Source of the DNA: Deinococcus apachensis DSM 19763 | GTDB taxonomy: Bacteria > Deinococcota > Deinococci > Deinococcales > Deinococcaceae | Assembly: GCF_000381345.1 (NCBI RefSeq) | Contig: NZ_KB906412.1 | Span: 1-64,000 of the forward strand | Direction: 5' to 3' | Length of the DNA: 64,000 nucleotides | In this document: positions 1-15,716 of the stretch, piece after piece | How positions within the stretch are numbered: position 1 is the stretch's first letter | Layout of the letters: each line of letters opens with the position of its first letter | Program-made: the position numbers and the translations under genes | Notes under the pieces: model-generated | What the model was told of the DNA's origin: nothing | Seen by the model: the letters and a program-made list of their open reading frames with translations, nothing else | Databases searched by the model: none

Positions 1-298
<298 letters not shown>

Positions 299-399
299 CC
301 CCTCCCCTACGACTCTCGATGAGATCTGAAGAAGTGCGTCCTGGCAGGGCTCTTCACCATATGCGGGTTCGCTTTACCTCACCCTCCATACTGGGACGT

Positions 400-1505
400 A
401 TGTTCAGAATCGAGGCCGCCGAGGTGCTGCTGGTCCGCCTGCCGCTAAAGTTCCGGTTCGAGACAAGTTTCGGGGTGCAGACCGAGAAGCTGATTCCCCT
501 GCTGGTGCTTCATGGGGACGGCCTGCAGGGGCTGAGCGAGGGAACGATGGAGGCCGCGCCGATGTACCGCGAGGAGACTATCGTGGGGGCGCTGAGCCTA
601 TTACGTGAGGTGTTTCTGCCGCGCGTCCTGGGCCGCTCCTTCGCCAACCCACAGGCTCTGGAGGCGGCGCTGGGCGATTTTCGGGGCAACCGCATGGCCC
701 GGGCGATGGTCGAGATGGCCGCGTGGGACCTGTGGGCCAAGACCCTGGACGTCCCGCTGGGAACACTGCTCGGCGGACACAAGACGGAAGTGGAGGTTGG
801 GGTGAGCCTCGGAATTCAGCCGGATGAGGCGGCGACCGTGGATGTGGTGCGGCGGCACGTGGAGCAGGGCTACCGACGCATCAAACTGAAGATCAAGCCG
901 GGCTGGGACGTGCAACCGGTGCGCGCGGCTCGGGAGGCTTTTCCCGACATTCGCCTGACCGTGGACGCCAACAGTGCCTACACGCTGGCGGACTCGGGAC
1001 GGCTGGCCGCACTCGACGCCTACAACCTGACGTACATCGAGCAGCCACTCGCCTGGGACGACCTGGTGGACCACGCCGAACTGCAACGCCGCCTGGGCAC
1101 GCCCCTGTGCCTGGACGAGAGTGTGGCGAGCGCGCAGGACGCCCGCAAGGGGTTGGGCCTGGGGTCGGGCCGGGTCATCAACGTGAAGGTGGCGCGGGTG
1201 GGGGGGCACGCGGAGGCCCGCCGTGTTCATGACATGGCGGCCGCATTCGGGGCGCCCGTGTGGTGCGGCGGCATGTTGGAAAGCGGCGTGGGCCGGGCCC
1301 ACAACATCCACCTCTCAACCCTGCCGAACTTCAAACTGCCGGGCGACACCAGCAGTGCCAGTCGGTACTGGGACACCGACGTGGTGAACGAGGGGTTGGA
1401 GGCCACGAACGGCCTGATGCCCGTACCACGGGGGCCCGGCATCGGCGTCACGCTGAACCGGGAGTTCATCTCGGGAGTCTGCGAGCTGGAAGAGGAGTAC
1501 CGGGC

Positions 1506-1509
<4 letters not shown>
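400..1509 (+). CDS. N-acylamino-acid racemase / o-succinylbenzoate synthase-like (NAAAR)
   Basis: Enolase-superfamily enzyme of 369 aa that racemises N-acylated amino acids by proton abstraction and return; the closest family member I recognise is the Deinococcus radiodurans NAAAR. The N-terminal capping domain is followed by a barrel with the KxK pair (K162/K164), metal ligands D189, E214 and D239, and the opposite lysine K263. The frame is open much further upstream, but ATG 400 fits the family start and sits 7 nt after a CATACT -10 box, a leaderless arrangement. Its stop overlaps the start of the GNAT gene, so the two form an operon. o-Succinylbenzoate synthase activity is common in this family and cannot be excluded. 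Confidence 0.88.
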
Positions 1510-2297
<788 letters not shown>

Positions 2298-2302
2298 ATG
2301 GG

Positions 2303-2328
2303 AAAACGGGCACCCCGCAGGATGCCCG
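2303..2328 (-). terminator. Rho-independent terminator after the DUF4384 gene
   Basis: The minus strand reads CGGGCA, a 10-nt loop, TGCCCG, then TTTT. The 6-bp stem is followed by the T tract expected downstream of the gene ending at 2346. Confidence 0.6.
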
Positions 2329-2345
2329 CCGCGAAAACCAAACGC

Positions 2346-2936
2346 TCAGTAGGTGGCGTTGAAGAAGGCCGTGTCGCTGACCCAGTCCTGCTGGGGGATA
2401 GGCTGCTCGACGGGGTTCACCACGATGCTGAGGGCCTGGGCGAGACGCTTCTCCCCCTGGGGCTTGACGTCGGCGAAGGGCTGGCCCGCCCGGAAGGAGC
2501 TGAGTTCCGAGAGGTCGAGCTGGCGGCGGCTGGCGACAACCAGCACCTTGTTCAGGCCAGGAGTGCCGCCCACGTTGAACACGAAGTTGTCCCCCTGGGC
2601 GGGGAAGCTGCGAACCTGACCCGCGCGGACGAAGTTGCTCCCACCCAGACGGTTGGGGAGAACCTGATCCACGCTGCCACTCGGATCGACCGAGAAGAGG
2701 TACACGTAGGCGTCCTCGTTCACGCGGACCGACACACGGATGCGGTCGCCGATGCGGTAGTTGGGCGTGTAAGAGCCGCTGGGATCGCGGTCCACCCACA
2801 CCTGCGCGTTCAGCGTGGTGGGCACGGGGTTCACGATGATGCTCTGCGCGCTGACCCGGGGCGTGGCGTGGGCAGGAGAGGCGAGCGGGGCCAGCAGGGA
2901 AGCGGTCAGGGCGAGCAGGATGGCGGGCTTCTTCAT
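2346..2936 (-). CDS. Secreted DUF4384 domain protein
   Basis: Exported protein of 196 aa. It starts with a clear signal peptide (Lys-Lys, a hydrophobic core, then a SPAHA-type cleavage site near residue 24). The rest matches the DUF4384 pattern: YRIGDRIRVSVRVNEDAYVY, then LFSVDPSGSVDQVLPN, then an immunoglobulin-like beta region. In this family the domain usually sits on cell-envelope proteins and its molecular role is unknown. Start ATG 2936 has GAGGAG about 6 nt upstream. It stands alone, with a terminator behind it and the tRNA-Gln gene upstream. Confidence 0.8.
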   Translation of the reverse strand: MKKPAILLALTASLLAPLASPAHATPRVSAQSIIVNPVPTTLNAQVWVDRDPSGSYTPNYRIGDRIRVSVRVNEDAYVYLFSVDPSGSVDQVLPNRLGGSNFVRAGQVRSFPAQGDNFVFNVGGTPGLNKVLVVASRRQLDLSELSSFRAGQPFADVKPQGEKRLAQALSIVVNPVEQPIPQQDWVSDTAFFNATY

Positions 2937-3112
2937 GTCGTCTCCTCGGCAGAGGTCACCGTGCCGGGCACGTCCCAGCGCAGGAGTTCGGGCAACCTCT
3001 CTTGTAGGTCCAGCCTAGGCCCGCCCGCCTGACGCCGGGTGAAGCGCACCTGACCGAACGTGAGCCGGGGCAGGATTCACGCTCATGAGAGGGGCACGGG
3101 AACGAAAGAGAG

Positions 3113-3140
3113 GAGGCGGAACCTGGGGCAGTTCCGCCTC
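3113..3140 (-). terminator. Terminator hairpin downstream of tRNA-Gln
   Basis: A perfect 10-bp inverted repeat (GAGGCGGAAC / GTTCCGCCTC) with an 8-nt loop lies 12 nt beyond the tRNA 3' end on the minus strand. It is followed by a weak pyrimidine tract (CTCTCTTTCG). Confidence 0.65.
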
Positions 3141-3151
3141 ACTCTCTCTGC

Positions 3152-3225
<74 letters not shown>

Positions 3226-3249
3226 ACGCCGGGTGCCAGAGCGCAGTGG

Positions 3250-3275
3250 AGTATAGCCGCGCCCCGAGGAGGGGG

Positions 3276-3279
<4 letters not shown>
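3250..3279 (-). promoter_or_regulatory. tRNA-Gln promoter (TTGACC-N18-TATACT)
   Basis: On the minus strand -35 TTGACC (3274-3279) and -10 TATACT (3250-3255) are 18 nt apart and lie just upstream of the tRNA. The -35 overlaps the stop codon of the helicase gene, so the tRNA is transcribed independently. Confidence 0.75.
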
Positions 3280-5912
<2,633 letters not shown>

Positions 5913-5990
5913 GCCCCTCAGTGTAGGGCGGACGGGAAGGGAGGGGCCGGGAGCGGCATCACGGTCGTCCCCGGAATGTGCCCCGGCGCT

Positions 5991-6018
5991 TTGCCATTCC
6001 CGGCCCAGGCTCTAGGCT
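5991..6018 (+). promoter_or_regulatory. Candidate promoter before the histidine kinase
   Basis: TTGCCA (5991-5996), a 16-nt spacer and TAGGCT (6013-6018) point toward the kinase. The ATG at 6025 sits 6 nt behind the -10 box, the usual leaderless spacing in this window, but it is out of frame with the kinase. Confidence 0.45.
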
Positions 6019-6024
6019 GTCCCC

Positions 6025-6063
6025 ATGCCGTCTTCCTCACGGTGGGGGCGCCCGCGTGGCTGA
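6025..6063 (+). CDS. Possible 12-codon leaderless leader peptide
   Basis: ATG 6025 follows a TAGGCT -10 box by 6 nt and opens a 12-codon frame (MPSSSRWGRPRG) that stops at 6061-6063, across the probable GTG start of the histidine kinase (6056). It could be a coupled leader peptide. Alternatively a 1-nt difference in the G5 tract at 6044-6048 would fuse it to the kinase. Nothing else supports expression. Confidence 0.25.
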   Translation: MPSSSRWGRPRG

Positions 6064-7723
6064 TCCCACCGTGCCCCCCGCCCCCACCCCGCCAGTCGAG
6101 CCACCGCCGCAGGCCCTGCTCGACGCCTTGAAAAGCCACGTCGCCATCGTGGACCGCCGGGGGGTGATCGTGGGCGTGAACCGCTCGTGGCGGGCATTTG
6201 CCGAACTGAACGGCGGGGACCCGGCCTCCAGCGGGGTGGGCAGCAACTACCTGGAGGCCTCCGCGCCGCACTCCACCATGCAGGCGGGGCTGCGGGCGGT
6301 GCTGGACGGCGAACGGTCCGAGTTCGAGCTGACCTACCCCTGCCACGCGCCGGGCGAGCGCCGCTGGTTCCGGGTGCGGGTCACGCCGCTGGGCGAGCGG
6401 GGCGAGGTCACGCACGCCTTTGTCGAACACCTCAACGTCACGCCGGAGGCCCGGGGCCGGGAGGAGCTGCGCCGCACGCACCTCGAACTCAGGACCCGCG
6501 TCGGCGACCGCACCGCCGAGCTGGAGCGCCACACCCGGGACCTGGAGGACCGGGCCGGGGCGCTGGAGGCCTTCGCGCAGTTCACCGAGGTCGCCGCCAC
6601 CACCACCGACCCCCAGGAACTGGCCCGGCACGCCGCCAGGGTGCTGGGGGCCACCCTGGGGGACGTGGCGGTCGGCTACTACGAGCGGGGCGCGGCGGGG
6701 TGGCAGGCCCACAGCCTGTCGGGGGGGCTGCCCGCCGAGGTGGAGGCGGACCTGGGCGCCGACTTCCCAGCCCAGCTCCCGGATGAGCTCCCCAGCGGGG
6801 AGGCGGTCTTCCAGGAGGCCGGGGCCACGGACGGCGTGAAGCCCTTCGGCGCGACGGCCCTGCTGCCGCTCACGCTGCACCGCCCGGGCGACGCCCTGCT
6901 GGTGATGGGCACCCTCACGCACGATCTCTGGCCCGAGGGGGCCCGCGCCGTCTTCCGGGCGGTGGGGCGCAGCTTTGCCCTCGCGCTGGAGAGGGCCGAG
7001 CAGGCCCGGCACCTCGCCGAGCAGGGGGCGCGGCTGGCTGAGCTGAACGCGGAACTCACGGCCTACACGACGGGGCTGTCCCGCGACCTGCGCGACCCGG
7101 CCCGCCGCATCGCGGGCTTCGCGGGTCTGCTGGAAGCCCGGCTGGCGGAGGGCGACCCGACGGTGCGGCGGCACCTGGGCATCATCCGCTCGGAGACGGG
7201 GCGGCTTCAGGCGCTGGTGGAGGACCTGGCGCAACTCCGACCCCTCCAGGAGCGGCACCTGAGCCCTCTGCCACTCGCCCTGGCGCCCCTGGTCGTGCAG
7301 GTCCGCAGCGACCTGGGACACGTAACGCGGGGGCGGCGAATCTCTTGGACCGTCGGCGCGCTGCCCACCGTTCACGCCGACCACCTGCTGCTGCGCCAGG
7401 TGCTCACCCACCTGCTGCACAACGCTCTGAAGTTCACCGGGGGGCGCGACCCAGCCCGCATTGGGGTGGGCGGCGAGGAGCGGGAGGAAGACACGCTCGT
7501 CTGGGTCCGGGACAACGGGGTGGGCTTTGATCCCGAGCAGGCCGAGCGCCTCTTTCAGGTGTTCATCCGGCTGCACGGCGACGAGTACGAGGGCAGCGGA
7601 GTGGGCCTTGCCAACGTCCGGCGCATCGTTCACCGCCACGGGGGGCAGGTCTGGGCCGAGGGGGAACCCGGGGTGGGCGCTACCTTCTTCTTCACGCTGC
7701 CGCGGCCCACTGCGCCCTCCTAA
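6056..7723 (+). CDS. PAS-GAF sensor histidine kinase-like protein, H-box His replaced by Arg
   Basis: About 555 aa from GTG 6056; GTG 5978 is an alternative. An N-terminal PAS domain (AIVDRRGVIVGVNRSWRAFA) is followed by a coiled-coil linker, a GAF-like domain and a kinase core like that of phytochrome-type kinases. The ATPase domain is intact, with N box HLLHNALKFT, G1 DNGVGFD and G2 GSGVGLANV. The phospho-acceptor helix reads LSRDLRDPARRIAGFAGLLE. The family has His where this protein has R343 (codon CGC at 7082-7084), so autophosphorylation at the usual site looks impossible. No transmembrane helix is seen, so it is probably cytosolic. No response regulator lies beside it. Confidence 0.8.
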   Translation: MADPTVPPAPTPPVEPPPQALLDALKSHVAIVDRRGVIVGVNRSWRAFAELNGGDPASSGVGSNYLEASAPHSTMQAGLRAVLDGERSEFELTYPCHAPGERRWFRVRVTPLGERGEVTHAFVEHLNVTPEARGREELRRTHLELRTRVGDRTAELERHTRDLEDRAGALEAFAQFTEVAATTTDPQELARHAARVLGATLGDVAVGYYERGAAGWQAHSLSGGLPAEVEADLGADFPAQLPDELPSGEAVFQEAGATDGVKPFGATALLPLTLHRPGDALLVMGTLTHDLWPEGARAVFRAVGRSFALALERAEQARHLAEQGARLAELNAELTAYTTGLSRDLRDPARRIAGFAGLLEARLAEGDPTVRRHLGIIRSETGRLQALVEDLAQLRPLQERHLSPLPLALAPLVVQVRSDLGHVTRGRRISWTVGALPTVHADHLLLRQVLTHLLHNALKFTGGRDPARIGVGGEEREEDTLVWVRDNGVGFDPEQAERLFQVFIRLHGDEYEGSGVGLANVRRIVHRHGGQVWAEGEPGVGATFFFTLPRPTAPS

Positions 7724-7724
7724 A

Positions 7725-8729
<1,005 letters not shown>

Positions 8730-8783
8730 GGGCCGAGTCTAGCGGCGCCCGGGGAAGGCGAGTGGAAGCTTGATCCCTGCCCC

Positions 8784-9170
8784 TCACGGGCGGCGGGTGG
8801 GCACCCGCAGGGTGATGAACAGGACGCCCGCCAGCCCCACCAACGCCCACACCAACTGCCCGGCAAGCACGGGAATACGCGGCAGGCTGAACCCCACAGC
8901 CACCACGATGCAGGTGCAGGCGATCCACTTCGCCCGCAGCGGCATCCCGCGCCCCTCGCGGTAGTCGCGCACGAGTTCGCCGACCACCGGGCGCGAGAGC
9001 AGCCAGGCCTCCCACTTCGGGTTGCCCCGGGCGAAACACGCCGCCGCCAGCACGAACCACACCGTTCCCGGAAAGCCCGGCAGGATCAGGCCCACGAAGC
9101 CCAGGCCGGTGAGCACAAAGCCCAGCGCCACCCACAAGGGCCGGACGACCGGAGAGGGAGGCTCACTCAT
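8784..9170 (-). CDS. DUF454 (YbaN-like) inner-membrane protein
   Basis: About 128 aa. Two hydrophobic segments near the N-terminus (VALGFVLTGLGFVGLILPGF and FVLAAACFARGN) and two near the C-terminus (WIACTCIVVAVGF, GQLVWALVGLAGVLFITL) flank a polar loop. The sequence LPGFPGTVWFVLAAACFARG matches the DUF454/YbaN signature. Function of the family is unknown. ATG 9170 is chosen because it stands 7 nt after TACCCT; an in-frame start 33 nt earlier is less likely. Confidence 0.75.
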   Translation of the reverse strand: MSEPPSPVVRPLWVALGFVLTGLGFVGLILPGFPGTVWFVLAAACFARGNPKWEAWLLSRPVVGELVRDYREGRGMPLRAKWIACTCIVVAVGFSLPRIPVLAGQLVWALVGLAGVLFITLRVPTRRP

Positions 9171-9259
9171 GTCGCTCAGGGTACGGCGTGGGCCGCCCGG
9201 CACCTATCCCTGGACACTCCCCTGTCGGTAACCGGGAACCTTGCGCTTCCAGAAACGAA

Positions 9260-9290
9260 GAGGCGCATCGAACCCACCCCGATGCGCCTC
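9260..9290 (-). terminator. Terminator downstream of glmS
   Basis: An 11-bp perfect stem (GAGGCGCATCG / CGATGCGCCTC) with a 9-nt loop lies 15 nt beyond the glmS stop on the minus strand, followed by TTCGTTTCT. Confidence 0.75.
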
Positions 9291-9304
9291 CCCACGAGAC
9301 CTGC

Positions 9305-11125
<1,821 letters not shown>

Positions 11126-11188
11126 ACATACTCCTTGACCCGCACCTGGGACAGGGCGGGCGGTGTCTTTGGGTTGGGTTGTGGCACC

Positions 11189-11339
<151 letters not shown>

Positions 11340-11434
11340 TCCCGTGTTATGTGAACCGGACACCAACGGTTCAGGCGGCAGCATAGCACCCCAACTTGAG
11401 CCAGGTGTGCAAGATGCTCAGGGGATTGGGCTGT

Positions 11435-12774
11435 TCAACTCCAGCGGTGCGCGTACGCCTCCGCGTCGAACTTGCGGTTCAGGCCGCTCGCGGCGAGGTA
11501 GCGGACCATCCCGAAGATCGGGCGACGGGCCCAGGGGCGGTCGTGCAGGCCGAAGACCCAGCCCACGCTGGCGTAGGAGTTGGCGTCGCGGCCGTCGAGT
11601 TCATACCGGTTGTTGAGCCACAGGGTCGTCACGTAGCCTCCTGGGGCGTGGCAGTCCATTCCAGGATCTTCTTGCCCCAGTACATCCGCATGGAGTTGTG
11701 CATCCGGCCCGTGCGGACCATCTCGGTATGGGCGGCGTTCCAGTAGCGGTCGTGGGTCCGCGCCGCGTCGAGTTCCTCCCGGGTGTACAGGTGCGGGCGG
11801 GGGTCGGCGGCGTGCTCCTCCAGCGTGCCCCGGGCCCAATTGGGCAGCCCCTCGTAGCGGTCGTAGGCGGGGTTGAATTCGCAGTGGTTGAAGCTGAGTT
11901 CCCGGCGAACGATCATCTCCTCCAGGAAGGCGTCGAGACCCGGGCCACCGTCCGAGTGCTCCCGCGCCGCGAGGGCCGCCGTCAGGGGTGAGAGGTGGCC
12001 GTAATGTAGGTAGGCGCTCAGGCGGCTGCCCCCGTCCACGTTGGGGTCGCGCCGCCCGGAGTCGTAGGAGGGCAGCAGGCGGGTGACGAAATGGTCCAGC
12101 CGCGCCAGTGCCTTGGCCTCGCCCCCCTCCTCCTCGCCGGGGGGCACGCTGTTGTCCAGGCCGAGTGCGCGCACGGTGAGCGCGGGGTCGCTCACGTCCA
12201 GGCCGGGGTCCCAGTCGGGGTGGCCCTGTGCCCCCTCCTCCACGTCCAGGGGCATCAGAAACCGCTCCAGCAGGCGGTGGAGTTTGGGCCGCAGGGTCCG
12301 GGCCCCCACCTCCGACCGGTTCGAGACGGTGTGGATGGGCACCACAGCGTCAGACTCCACCTGCACGAAGGGCACCGTGAGCCGCCCCGCGAGGTCGGCC
12401 CGCCACTGCCGCCCGGGACGCAGATACCCCCGGTCGGTAACGACGAGGCTGGCCCCCTGAGCGGCCTTGAACACCTCATCCGGTGTATTTCCGACCCGGA
12501 TAGAGAGGGGGATACCGCGCTCAGCCAACCCCTTTCTCAGATCCCGCAGGCCCTCCAGCAGATACTGGAAGTGCCGGGCGTTGGCCTCCGGGTAGTCGGG
12601 ATTCAGGCCGAAGACAGCGGCGAGGGGCTGGCCCAGACGCCGGGCCTCGCGCACCGCGTATTCGAGGGCGTGGTTGTCGTGGGTGCGCGCGCTCGACTGC
12701 ACCCACAGCAGCACGAAGCCGCCCCGCCCCGGCTCGCCCGGCCGGAGGACCTGCACCCGTTCTGGCTGAGTCAT
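11435..12774 (-). pseudogene. Class II CPD photolyase, frameshifted near the C-terminus
   Basis: Deoxyribodipyrimidine photolyase, which repairs UV cyclobutane dimers using light and FAD. The first frame (12774 to a stop at 11629-11631, 381 aa) matches class II enzymes from GGFVLLWVQSSARTHDNHAL to MRMYWGKKILEWTATPQEA. The conserved ending continues in another frame: YVTTLWLNNRYELDGRDANS, then VHDRPW-like GLHDRPW and NRKFDAEAYAHRW, stopping at 11435. One missing base near 11635-11637 (GAGGC-TAC) would restore it. The lost part helps form the FAD pocket and electron-transfer chain. It is either a recent inactivation or a sequencing error. Start ATG 12774 follows TACAAC by 6 nt. Confidence 0.85.
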
Positions 12775-12829
12775 GGCCGGGTTGTACCCCAGGGGGCACC
12801 GGGCAGACGGTATGCGATGCCGCCGAACC

Positions 12830-14032
12830 TCAGCGCGCGGCGGCCACGGGCACCCGCTCCAGTGCCCCCAGCACGTCCTCGATCAGGTCCCCCGCGTCCT
12901 CGATGCCCACGGAGAGGCGGACCAGCCCCGGGGTCACGCCCTGGCGCTCAAGCGTCTCCTCGCCGAGGAGGTGGTGGGTGGTGCTGCCCGGGTGGCACGA
13001 CAAGCTTTCCACGTCCCCGAGGCTGACCGCCTGGGTGAAGAGCCGCAGCCCATCGAGGAAGGCAAAGGCTGCCTCCGCTGAGCCCAGGTCGAGGCTGAGC
13101 AGGCCGCCGAAGGCGCGCATCTGCTGGGCGGCGACCTTGTGTGCGGGGTGGGTGGGCAGGCCGGGGTAATGGAGGGCCTTCAGGGCCGGGTGCCCCTGCA
13201 GTGCCTCCGCTAGCGCGGCCGCGTTCGCGCAGTGGGCCTCCATCCGCAGCGGGAGGGTCTTGAGGCCACGCAGCAGCAGGTACGCCTCAAAGGGGCCGAG
13301 GACCGAGCCCACGTGCCGCAGCCCGTGCAGCCGCAACCCCGCCACCAGTTCGGTGCGGCCCGCGACCACCCCCGCGATTACGTCGCCGTGGCCACCCAGG
13401 TACTTCGTCGCGGAGTGCATGACCAGGTCGGCGCCGTGCTCCAGGGGGCGGGTCAGGTAGGGGGTGGAGAAGGTGTTGTCCACGACGACGAAGGCCCCCG
13501 CCGCGCGAGCCACCTCCGAGGCCGCCCGCAGGTCCACGATCTTCAACGTGGGATTGGTGGGCGTCTCCAGCCAGACGAGCCGGGTCCGGCCGGAGACCAC
13601 CGCACGCAACTCCTCCAGGTCACCCGCCTCGCGCACGGTCACCCCGAAGCGGCCCAGGATGTCGCGCAACAGCCCCTCAGTGCCACCGTACAGCGGGCCG
13701 ACGAAAGCCACCTCGTCCCCCGAGGTCAGCAGGGTGAGTGCGACGGCGCTCGCCGCCCCCATCCCGCTGCCGAATGCCACCGCGTCCTCCGCCCCCTCCA
13801 GGCTCGCCACCTTCTCCTCGAAGGCGCGCACGGTGGGGTTGCCCAGCCGGGAGTAGAAGTAGCCGCTTTCCTCCCCGGCGAAGAGGCGGGCACCCCGTTC
13901 GGCGCTGCCGTAGCCGAAGGTGGACGTGGCGTAGATGGGCACGGCGTGCGCGCCCGTCACCGGGTCCAGGGCGTGCCCCGCGTGAACGGCACGGGTGCGG
14001 AACCCGGCGGGCCGGGAATCTTGTTTAGACAT
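12830..14032 (-). CDS. Cys/Met metabolism PLP-dependent enzyme (cystathionine gamma-synthase/lyase or methionine gamma-lyase family)
   Basis: Trans-sulfuration enzyme of 400 aa acting on sulfur amino acids in the cytosol. The family hallmarks are YSRLGNPTVRAFEEKVA, PLYGGTEG (phosphate/PLP region), VVDNTFSTPYLTRPLEHGAD and the PLP lysine K210 in HSATKYLGGHGD. The C-terminal SLSCHPGSTTH is typical. Which reaction it runs cannot be told from sequence; the fold covers cystathionine beta/gamma-lyases, methionine gamma-lyase and acyl-homoserine sulfhydrylases. ATG 14032 stands 7 nt after TACAAT (leaderless). It is likely cotranscribed with nothing else, since photolyase has its own -10 box. Confidence 0.85.
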   Translation of the reverse strand: MSKQDSRPAGFRTRAVHAGHALDPVTGAHAVPIYATSTFGYGSAERGARLFAGEESGYFYSRLGNPTVRAFEEKVASLEGAEDAVAFGSGMGAASAVALTLLTSGDEVAFVGPLYGGTEGLLRDILGRFGVTVREAGDLEELRAVVSGRTRLVWLETPTNPTLKIVDLRAASEVARAAGAFVVVDNTFSTPYLTRPLEHGADLVMHSATKYLGGHGDVIAGVVAGRTELVAGLRLHGLRHVGSVLGPFEAYLLLRGLKTLPLRMEAHCANAAALAEALQGHPALKALHYPGLPTHPAHKVAAQQMRAFGGLLSLDLGSAEAAFAFLDGLRLFTQAVSLGDVESLSCHPGSTTHHLLGEETLERQGVTPGLVRLSVGIEDAGDLIEDVLGALERVPVAAAR

Positions 14033-14083
14033 GATGCCGATTGTACCCTGCTGGCGGAAGGGGGGCTGTGAAGATTGCCGGGC

Positions 14084-14734
<651 letters not shown>

Positions 14735-14756
14735 CGCGGGACATGCTAACGCGCTC

Positions 14757-14806
<50 letters not shown>

Positions 14807-14887
14807 CGCCGGTAGTCACCGGGGGCAGAGCGCGCCCCGGCGGCCCAGTCCCACTATTTCAAGACGCCGCGTGGCCCGAGGAGAAAG

Positions 14888-15073
<186 letters not shown>

Positions 15074-15091
15074 GGTCAACCGAGAGTGAAG

Positions 15092-15122
15092 GAGGCTCCC
15101 ACCCGGGGGCCTCTTTCCTTTT
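15092..15122 (+). terminator. Rho-independent terminator after rpmF
   Basis: GAGGCTCCC pairs with GGGGGCCTC (9 bp with one T-G pair) around an ACCC loop and is followed by TTTCCTTTT. The T tract merges into the TACCCT -10 box of the next gene. Confidence 0.8.
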
Positions 15123-15133
15123 ACCCTGACGCC

Positions 15134-15709
15134 ATGGCGAAGCAGTTCGACCGCATCCTGCCCGAACACGCGGCGTTTATCGCCCGCCAGCCTCTGTTCT
15201 TCACGGGCAGCGCGGCCCCGGGCGGGCGGGTCAACATCTCGCCCAAGGGGCTGGACACGCTGCGGCTGTTCGGCGACCGGACGGCCGCGTATCTCGACCT
15301 CACCGGCAGCGGCAACGAGACGGCGGCTCACCTGCGTCTTTCCCCCCGCCTCACGCTGATGTTCTGCGCGTTCGAGGGACCGCCGCTCATCCTGCGGCTG
15401 TACGGCACGGCCCGCGTCCTCGCGCTAGGCACACCCGAGTTCGGGGCACGCGCCCCGACCTTCACCCTGTTGCCCGGCACCCGCCAGATCGTCGAACTGG
15501 ACGTGGACCTGGTACAGACCTCGTGCGGTTTCGGCGTGCCGCTTCTCGACTTCCGTGAGGACCGTTCGGCCCTCACCCGGCAGGCGGAAGCGTGGGGCGA
15601 GGACGGCCTGAGAAGCTACTGGGAGCGCAAGAACCAGCAGAGCATAGATGGTTTTCCCACTGGCTTGCTGGAGAGGTCCGGGGACGCTTCCCCCGCGAGC
15701 GAAGGATGA
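15134..15709 (+). CDS. Pyridoxamine 5'-phosphate oxidase-family (FMN split-barrel) protein
   Basis: 191 aa. The N-terminal part, LPEHAAFIARQPLFFTGSA then GGRVNISPKGLDTLRLFGDR, followed by the strand AAYLDLTGSGNETAAHLR, matches the split-barrel family that includes PNP oxidase and small FMN proteins. The C-terminal WERKNQQSIDGFPTG is typical of the subgroup annotated as general oxidoreductases. The substrate is unknown. The frame is open from 15086, but that region is the rpmF terminator. ATG 15134 lies 6 nt after TACCCT (15122-15127), a leaderless start. It is likely cotranscribed with the methyltransferase that begins 8 nt after its stop. Confidence 0.78.
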   Translation: MAKQFDRILPEHAAFIARQPLFFTGSAAPGGRVNISPKGLDTLRLFGDRTAAYLDLTGSGNETAAHLRLSPRLTLMFCAFEGPPLILRLYGTARVLALGTPEFGARAPTFTLLPGTRQIVELDVDLVQTSCGFGVPLLDFREDRSALTRQAEAWGEDGLRSYWERKNQQSIDGFPTGLLERSGDASPASEG

Positions 15710-15716
15710 TCTCCGG

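Noticed and set aside
5918..7639. A 573-codon minus-strand open frame opposite the histidine kinase
   Set aside because: The kinase frame shows PAS, GAF-like and ATPase motifs; the antisense frame shows none.
11440..11640. Programmed ribosomal frameshift in the photolyase gene
   Set aside because: No slippery heptamer or downstream pseudoknot is apparent at GAGGCTACGTGA; a lost base explains it more simply.
15086..15133. GTG start 48 nt upstream for the PNPOx-like gene
   Set aside because: Those bases form the rpmF terminator, and the ATG at 15134 follows a -10 box by 6 nt.
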